From contig OZ252146.1 of NCBI GenBank assembly GCA_965248735.1, forward strand, positions 744,001-808,000: a DNA stretch of 64,000 bases, in the 5' to 3' direction. Source of the DNA: Aldehydirespirator sp965248735 (GTDB lineage Bacteria; Actinomycetota; Acidimicrobiia; Acidimicrobiales; Aldehydirespiratoraceae). The translations under genes and the position numbers were made by a program. This document shows positions 58,722-64,000 of the stretch, piece after piece; position 1 is the first letter of the stretch, and each line of letters begins with the position of its first letter. The notes under the pieces are model-generated. The model was not told the origin of the DNA. It saw only the letters and a list, made by a program, of their open reading frames with translations, and made no database searches.

Positions 58722-58783
58722 TGACCATCGTCTCGCCGGACGACAGTCGAGCGCCGTACCAGCACCGGCCGGTCCCATGCTGA
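58718..58783 (+). other. 21-residue microORF coupling cpaB to tadZ
   Basis: ATG 58718 overlaps the cpaB stop (ATGA). The ORF (MMTIVSPDDSRAPYQHRPVPC) ends at TGA 58781-58783, seven bases overlapping the tadZ ATG at 58777. Unlike the other bridging ORFs it is not repetitive, and may represent the unexpanded state. Confidence 0.5.
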
Positions 58784-60426
58784 CCGTCTACAGCACCCAG
58801 GGCTCGCCCGGAGCCTCCACCACCGCTATGCACCTGGCCGCCAACTGGGCCACGGCGGGCCGCGAGGTCCTGCTCATCGAGGCGGATCCCGCCGGGGGCT
58901 CGCTCAGCCACAACCTCGGCATCCAGTTCACGCCCGGGTCGGCGTCGTTCGTCGCCTCGGGCCTGCCGATCCTCAGCAACCATCTGATCGATCACGCCCA
59001 GGACGTGCTGTTCGAGAACCTGCACGTGATGCCGGCCCCGGCCAGCCCCACCGGGGCCCGCGGCATCTTCAACACCTTCGCCGATTTCTCCGAGGACCTT
59101 CGCACGATCTCCGAGAACGAGATGGCAGTGATCATCGACGGTGGCCGCATGACCGCCGACACCGCGGCCTCGGCGCTGACGACCGGGGCGACCGGGGTGG
59201 TGGTGGTGTGCCGCAACAACAGCCAGCTGCCGAGCCTTGAGCATCTCAGGGAAGCGCTGGCCGCCAGTCCCGGCGGTGACGGCCCTCAGGCTTTCGCGGT
59301 GACCGTCGGCAAGTCGCCCATGGACCCCGAGGAGTGGCAGGATAAATACGGCCTGACCTTCTCCGGCTCGATCGAGATGGTGGCCGACATGGCCACGGAC
59401 CTGTCCGCCTACTTGGCCCGCAGCAAGCGCAAATCCAAGAAGTGGCGGGCCAGCCTGGAGCAGGTCGGCGAGAACTTGTACCCGTTGGCGCAGCCGCCGG
59501 TGTCGGACCGGCCCCGCCGGACCCGTCCCGCCACATCGCCCGAGACGGAGCCCGCGGAGGACGCCGGCCGGGCGGCCGGCACCGGGGCGGCTGCCGTGTC
59601 GGATCCCTCCGCGACCCAAGATCCGGCCGCCCTCGGGGAGGCTCCGCCGATGGCGCCGCCGGAAGGCTTCCCGGCCTACGGCCAGCCTGCGCCGCCGATG
59701 GCCCCGGCAGCCGGGGCGGGCTACGGGCAGTCGCACTACCTCCCGCCTGCCCCCGAGCCGCAGCCGGGCTACGGGCAGTCGCACTACCTCCCGCCGACAG
59801 GCTGGCCGGGCGACCCCCGGAGCCCCGGCGCGCCCCCGGGCCACGGAGAGGCTCCGCCGATGGCGCCGCCGGAAGGCTTCCCGGCCTACGGCCAGCCTGC
59901 GCCGCAGCAATACCCGCCGCAGCAGTACCCGCCGCAGCAATACCCGGCACACCCCTACGAGCAGCCGCCCGCCTACCAACAGCCGCCCACCTACCAACAG
60001 CCGCAGCCTGAGGCCTACCCACCGGCGCCTGGATCCTACGAACAGCCGCAGCCCGGCGCCTACCCGCCGCAGCAGTACCCGGCGCACGCCGACGAGCAGC
60101 CGCAGCCGCCTGCCTACGAACAGCCGCAGCCCGGCGCTCACGAGGCCTACGCGCCGCATCAGTACCCGGCACCCACCTACGAACAGCCACAGCCGCCCAC
60201 CTACGAACAGCCACAGCCGCCCACCTACGAACAGCCACAGCCGCCTACCTACGAACAGCCGCCCGCCCAACCCGAGCCTCCGGCCCACGAGGCATCCTTC
60301 GAGCAGCCGCCGGAGGCACAGTCTCCGCCAAGACCGAATATGAAGCCCACCGGCTCGTTCCGGGACTGGGCCGTCAAGCTGCACGGCTCGAACGCCGCGG
60401 ACATGACAGCTCACCGAGGCGGGTGA
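58777..60426 (+). CDS. TadZ/CpaE-like MinD-family ATPase with Pro/Gln/Tyr-rich tail
   Basis: A 549-residue protein. Residues 1-235 are a ParA/MinD fold: the P-loop reads STQGSPGASTTAMHLA, lacking both conserved lysines, as in atypical TadZ/CpaE; LLIEADPAGG is the Walker B/switch region. From about residue 250 to 520 the chain is low-complexity, with QQYPPQQYPPQQYP and YEQPQPPT repeats, predicted disordered. TadZ places the pilus machine at the pole. The tail is longer than the ATPase part and mirrors the Gln/Pro tail of TadA downstream. Confidence 0.82.
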   Translation: MLTVYSTQGSPGASTTAMHLAANWATAGREVLLIEADPAGGSLSHNLGIQFTPGSASFVASGLPILSNHLIDHAQDVLFENLHVMPAPASPTGARGIFNTFADFSEDLRTISENEMAVIIDGGRMTADTAASALTTGATGVVVVCRNNSQLPSLEHLREALAASPGGDGPQAFAVTVGKSPMDPEEWQDKYGLTFSGSIEMVADMATDLSAYLARSKRKSKKWRASLEQVGENLYPLAQPPVSDRPRRTRPATSPETEPAEDAGRAAGTGAAAVSDPSATQDPAALGEAPPMAPPEGFPAYGQPAPPMAPAAGAGYGQSHYLPPAPEPQPGYGQSHYLPPTGWPGDPRSPGAPPGHGEAPPMAPPEGFPAYGQPAPQQYPPQQYPPQQYPAHPYEQPPAYQQPPTYQQPQPEAYPPAPGSYEQPQPGAYPPQQYPAHADEQPQPPAYEQPQPGAHEAYAPHQYPAPTYEQPQPPTYEQPQPPTYEQPQPPTYEQPPAQPEPPAHEASFEQPPEAQSPPRPNMKPTGSFRDWAVKLHGSNAADMTAHRGG

Positions 60427-60448
60427 GGGCGCTCAGCCCCGCAGTGTT

Positions 60449-62269
60449 ATGGCAGAGACGAGTCCCGGGCTAGAGCTCTTCCAGCAGTCGCACGAGAGGC
60501 TTCTTCAGCAGTTCCTGGAGCTGGAGCGCCAGAAGCTGCCGACCGACGTCATCGACAAGCAGCTCACGGACATCGCCGAGAGCATCGTCCGCGACTTCAA
60601 CACCTCGGCCCTCATGGTCGGCAAGGCCAGACTCTCCGACGAGGACGAGCGGGAGTTCCGGGCCCAGGTCCGGGGCATTATGGGCGGCGGTGCCCTGGTG
60701 CCGCTGCTTGAGCGGGAGGACGTGGAGAACATCCACATCCTCGGCCACGACAACGTGGTCCTGTCCCTGGCCGACGGGAACCGCATCTCGGCCCCCCCGC
60801 TGGCCGCCAGCGAGGAGGAGTTGGTGATGATGATCCGCCACCTCGCCGCCACCGCCGGCCACACGTCGCGGCGCTTCGACACGGCCGCTCCGATCCTCGA
60901 CCTGCGGCTGGCGTCGGGGCACCGGCTGTTCGCGGTGACCGCGGTGGCCGAGCGGACCTCGGTGGTGATCCGCCGCCACCGGATGCTGCAGTCCTCGCTG
61001 GAGAAGCTCGAGCAGTACGGAACGGTCACCCCTGAGATGACCGCGGTGCTGCGGGCCGCGGTTCGACCCCCCAACCCGGCCAACATGCTGGTCGTGGGGG
61101 GCACGGGCGCGGGCAAGACGACCCTGCTGCGTGCGTTGCTGTCCGAGGTGCCCCAGTCGGAGCTGATCGTCACCATCGAGGACACCCTGGAGCTGCACCT
61201 GCGGTCCTCGGGGCTGCACGAGCGCACGCTGGCGCTGGAGACCCGCACGTCCAACACCGAGGGCATGGGCGAGATCTCGATGTACGACCTTTGCAAGGCC
61301 GCCCTGCGGATGTCGCCGGACCGGGTGATTGTGGGCGAGGTGCGCGGCGGCGAGGTGATGCAGCTGCTTCAGTCGATGGGCATCGGCAACGACGGCTCGC
61401 TGGGCACCATCCACGCGGGCAGCACCCGGGCCGCCATCAACAAGATGCTGATCTACGCGCAGCGCTCGCCCGACTCGCCCACCCCCGACTCGGTGCTGCG
61501 CGAGATCGCCGAGGTGCTCCACCTGCTGGTGTACATCAAGAAGCTGCCCGACGGGCGGCGGGCCATCACCTCCATCCGCGAGGTCGTCAGCTTCGAGGAC
61601 GGAGGGGTGGTCACCTCTGAGGTGTTCGCTCCGGGTCCCGACGGGGTCGGCGTCTACTCGACGCCCTTCAAGGCCGACGGCGAGCCGCTGGCCCGGCTCG
61701 TGGCGGCCGGGCTCGACCCCGCGGAGTTGGGCGAGCCGTACCGCCCGGGGAAAGTGGCTCCTCAGGCCCAGCCCCAGCAGCCCCAGCCGCAGCCAGCCCC
61801 ACCCCGGTCTCAGCCGCAGCCGCAGCCAGCCCCACCCCGGTCTCAGCCGCAGCAGCCCCAGCCCCGCCAACAGCCACAACCAGCCCCACCCCGCCAGCAG
61901 CCAACCCAGCCCCGCCAGCAGCCCCAGCAGCCAACCCAGCCCCGCCAGCAGCCCCAGCAGCCACAACCAGCCCCACCCCGCCAGCAGCCCCAGCAGCCCC
62001 AGCCCCGCCAGCAGCCCCGCCCCCGCCAGCAGCCACAACCAGCCCGGCCGCCGCAGCCTGTGGGCGCGCCCGACGGGCGAGGTTCCAATGGTCCGGTGCC
62101 GGTCCCGCAGCGCCCGCCCGCCCAGGCGCCCCAGGCGCGCCCTGCCGCGCCGCCTCCTCGGCAGCCTCAGCCGGCCGCGGCCCCGCCTCAGCGCGGCCCG
62201 GCTCAGGCGCGGCCCGCCGCCCCCGACGCGCCAACCCCCGGCCAGGCGCCCGTAGAACGCGCCGGATAG
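60449..62269 (+). CDS. tadA: Tad pilus assembly ATPase (TadA/CpaF) with Gln/Pro-rich tail
   Basis: A 606-residue secretion ATPase. Walker A is GGTGAGKTTLLRAL (about residues 214-227), the Asp box IEDTLELHL follows, Walker B is DRVIVGEVRGGE, and the His box is GSLGTIHAGSTRAA. It powers Flp pilus extension and retraction as a cytosolic hexamer. The usual protein ends near residue 435; the extra 170 residues are Gln/Pro/Arg-rich repeats (PRQQPQQP, PQPAPPR). The tail makes about one quarter of the protein and has not been assigned a function here. Confidence 0.92.
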   Translation: MAETSPGLELFQQSHERLLQQFLELERQKLPTDVIDKQLTDIAESIVRDFNTSALMVGKARLSDEDEREFRAQVRGIMGGGALVPLLEREDVENIHILGHDNVVLSLADGNRISAPPLAASEEELVMMIRHLAATAGHTSRRFDTAAPILDLRLASGHRLFAVTAVAERTSVVIRRHRMLQSSLEKLEQYGTVTPEMTAVLRAAVRPPNPANMLVVGGTGAGKTTLLRALLSEVPQSELIVTIEDTLELHLRSSGLHERTLALETRTSNTEGMGEISMYDLCKAALRMSPDRVIVGEVRGGEVMQLLQSMGIGNDGSLGTIHAGSTRAAINKMLIYAQRSPDSPTPDSVLREIAEVLHLLVYIKKLPDGRRAITSIREVVSFEDGGVVTSEVFAPGPDGVGVYSTPFKADGEPLARLVAAGLDPAELGEPYRPGKVAPQAQPQQPQPQPAPPRSQPQPQPAPPRSQPQQPQPRQQPQPAPPRQQPTQPRQQPQQPTQPRQQPQQPQPAPPRQQPQQPQPRQQPRPRQQPQPARPPQPVGAPDGRGSNGPVPVPQRPPAQAPQARPAAPPPRQPQPAAAPPQRGPAQARPAAPDAPTPGQAPVERAG

Positions 62270-62275
62270 GCCGCC

Positions 62276-63187
62276 ATGGTTCCGCTGGCTGCCGTCCTGT
62301 TCGGAGCGCTGGTGGGCGTCGGCCTGTTCGCGGTGGTTCTCGGCTCGCAGAAGCGGCCCGTGCGCGAGAAGCACGCCCGGCTGCGCCAGTTCCGGTCGCG
62401 GGCGGCGCGCATCGAGCTGTCGTCCTCGACGAACGACACCCTGGCCATGTTGGGCCTGGGGGCTGTGCTGGCCTTCGGTGCGTGGTACGCCACCGGATGG
62501 CCGGTGGCCGCACTGATCGGCCTGACCGCGGGTGTGATGGGGCCGATGATGTGGCGGGCGCCCCGCAGGCGCCGGGCGTTCACCGACGAGATCGAGGCCT
62601 ACTCGCAGTGGACCGAACAGATCCGGGATCTGGTGGCGGCCAGCGGCTCGCTGTTCGAGGCGGTCACGCTGACGGCCGAACAGGCCCCATTGCTGTTGCG
62701 CCCCAAGGTGGTGCAGATGGCGTCGATCGCGCGGACGCTGGGGCTGCCGGCCGGGCTGGACTGGTTCGCGGCGGAGATGGACTCGCCCTTCGCCGACCGG
62801 CTTGTGCTGGGAATGAAGATCGCCTGGGACTCCGGCGCCCGGGTGAGCGAGGCGTTCGAGAGCACGGCCCGATCCATGCGGGCCGAGGTGGAGATGCGCC
62901 GGCGCAACGAGGTGGCCAACGCCCGGGCCTGGACGCAGGTCATAGCGATGGTGGGCGTGACGGTGGTGTCGGTGCTGTTCATGTTCGTGTTCAACAAGCC
63001 GTTCTTCGATCCGTTCGGCTCCACGATCGGCCAAGCAACCCTTCTGGCCGTGGGGGTGCTGATCTTCGGCAACATCTATTGGGTGCTGAAGCTGTCGGAG
63101 TCGGGAATCCCGGTGCGCCTGCTGGCCCCGGACGGCGACAAGCTGGCCGAGGGTGTGGTGGCCGCGCTCTCCGGAGAGGACCAGTGA
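62276..63187 (+). CDS. tadB: Tad inner-membrane platform protein TadB
   Basis: A 303-residue membrane protein with the T2SSF fold in the middle (EAYSQWTEQIRDLVAASGSLFEAV), two hydrophobic helices near residues 60-90 and two near 225-270. It pairs with TadC to form the platform driven by TadA. It starts six bases after the tadA stop. Confidence 0.88.
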   Translation: MVPLAAVLFGALVGVGLFAVVLGSQKRPVREKHARLRQFRSRAARIELSSSTNDTLAMLGLGAVLAFGAWYATGWPVAALIGLTAGVMGPMMWRAPRRRRAFTDEIEAYSQWTEQIRDLVAASGSLFEAVTLTAEQAPLLLRPKVVQMASIARTLGLPAGLDWFAAEMDSPFADRLVLGMKIAWDSGARVSEAFESTARSMRAEVEMRRRNEVANARAWTQVIAMVGVTVVSVLFMFVFNKPFFDPFGSTIGQATLLAVGVLIFGNIYWVLKLSESGIPVRLLAPDGDKLAEGVVAALSGEDQ

Positions 63188-63191
63188 CGCC

Positions 63192-64000
63192 ATGGTGATC
63201 CTGCTGGGCGCCATGGCCGGTCTGGGCCTGCTGTTCATCGTGTTGGGGCTCATGCCTCGGCCGGTTCGAGCGCCGCTGCCGACCACTCCCGATGCTGAGC
63301 GCGGCGCCGATGACGGTTCGGAGGGCACCGGGGCGGTGCAGCACGCCACCCGCCGGGCGACCAGCAGGATCGAGACGGACCTGCACTCCAACTTGTTGCT
63401 CAATCAGGACGCCCGCATGGTGGGCCGCAGCCTGGAGACCCACGCCCTGCACAAGATGGCCGGGCTGGTGCTCGGCGCGGCGCTGCTGGCCGCTCTCGGG
63501 TTCTTCGCCAACACACTGTTCGAGCTGGAGCTGCCCCTACTGGCAATCGTGGCCGTCGCGCTGGCCGGGGGGCTGTTGGGATGGTGGGTGCCCGACTCGA
63601 TCCTCAAGACCGAGGCCGCCAAGGAGCGGGTGTTGTTCCAGCAGGTGACGGAGTCGTGGCTGGAGCTGGTGGCCCAGCTGGTGACCGCGGGGGCCGACAC
63701 GTTCGGCGCGCTGGCGGCGGCCGCGTCCTACAGCGAGCAGCCCGGGTTCGTGGTGATCCGCGACGCGCTGCGGGTGTCGGCTGCGAGCGGCGAGCCGCCG
63801 TGGACGGGGCTACGCAGGCTGGCCGACGACCGCAGGCTCCGGTTCCTGGACCCGTTCTGCTCGGCCCTGGAGCTGGCTGGCACGACCGGCGCCGGGTCGC
63901 GCCAGGCGATCCTGGCCCAGGTGGAGTCGGCCCGCTCCAAGGCGATGCTGGAAGCCGACGCCGCCGCGGCCTCCTCGGGCGAGAAGATGGGAGCGCCCCT
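63192..64000 (+). CDS. tadC: Tad inner-membrane platform protein TadC, 3' partial
   Basis: The frame from ATG 63192 is open to the window end (269 codons). A hydrophobic N-terminal helix (MVILLGAMAGLGLLFIVLG), two central helices near residues 95-135 and a T2SSF-like segment (QQVTESWLELVAQLVTAG) identify the TadC partner of TadB. The C-terminus is off-window. Confidence 0.85.
   Translation, partial: MVILLGAMAGLGLLFIVLGLMPRPVRAPLPTTPDAERGADDGSEGTGAVQHATRRATSRIETDLHSNLLLNQDARMVGRSLETHALHKMAGLVLGAALLAALGFFANTLFELELPLLAIVAVALAGGLLGWWVPDSILKTEAAKERVLFQQVTESWLELVAQLVTAGADTFGALAAAASYSEQPGFVVIRDALRVSAASGEPPWTGLRRLADDRRLRFLDPFCSALELAGTTGAGSRQAILAQVESARSKAMLEADAAAASSGEKMGAP

Noticed and set aside
60470..63403. 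A 977-codon minus-strand open frame
   Set aside because: It is antisense to well-supported tadA and tadB, His/Arg/Gly-rich, and matches no family.

Overview
The window is GC-rich (roughly two thirds G+C) with many GTG starts, 4-base stop/start overlaps, an F420-type LLM oxidoreductase, several acyl-CoA dehydrogenases and CoA ligases, and an actinobacterial-style Tad pilus locus. It reads as a chromosomal segment of a heterotrophic actinobacterium, most likely an uncultured member of the Acidimicrobiia. That placement is inferred from gene content and is not tested. No rRNA, tRNA, CRISPR array, prophage or insertion sequence was recognised.

Layout: 0-6.4 kb holds a partial Asp-box protein, a 5'-damaged methyltransferase, a DUF4202 protein with a long repeat, a crotonase, and a chimeric junction between a decapitated acyl-CoA synthetase and a decapitated dipeptide-ABC ATPase. 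6.5-9.2 kb holds an acyl-CoA dehydrogenase plus APH-type kinase pair like ACAD10/11. 9.3-12.5 kb is a membrane-lipid group (acyltransferase, PAP2, flippase-like). 12.6-20.8 kb has a P450, a large ImmA/IrrE protease, a CoA ligase, two amidohydrolases and a small coiled-coil membrane protein. 20.8-26.4 kb has an LLM oxidoreductase and a sugar or polyol module (FGGY kinase, 2-hydroxyacid dehydrogenase, class II aldolase), then a crotonase. 26.6-32.5 kb has two MFS transporters, a Schlafen-type AlbA_2/ATPase gene and a TesB thioesterase. 32.6-40.7 kb has a DUF35/thiolase-like aldolase pair and a complete branched-chain-type ABC importer. 41-57 kb is acyl-CoA and degradative metabolism (four-gene-family ACADs, CoA transferase, P450, CoA ligases, dioxygenase, MDR dehydrogenase). 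57.2-64 kb is a Tad/Flp pilus operon that runs off the end.

The genes fit import and CoA-dependent breakdown of branched, hydroxylated, isoprenoid or steroid-like acids: importer, CoA ligases, ACADs, hydratases, thiolase-like aldolase, CoA transferase, P450s and dioxygenase.

The strongest unusual signal is a set of tandem minisatellites at operon junctions. In at least five places the repeat unit copies the stop/start junction itself. The unit lengths (20, 28, 41, 44, 47 bp) turn the gap into chains of tiny ORFs whose stop overlaps the next start (ATGA or GTGA). In other places the units are multiples of three and give a bridging ORF, or an in-frame N- or C-terminal extension, that keeps the same 4-base overlap. 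Three families of dispersed intergenic elements add a second layer: a roughly 120-bp element at gene 3' ends, a 75-bp AT-rich module fused to it, and a 47-bp inverted repeat.
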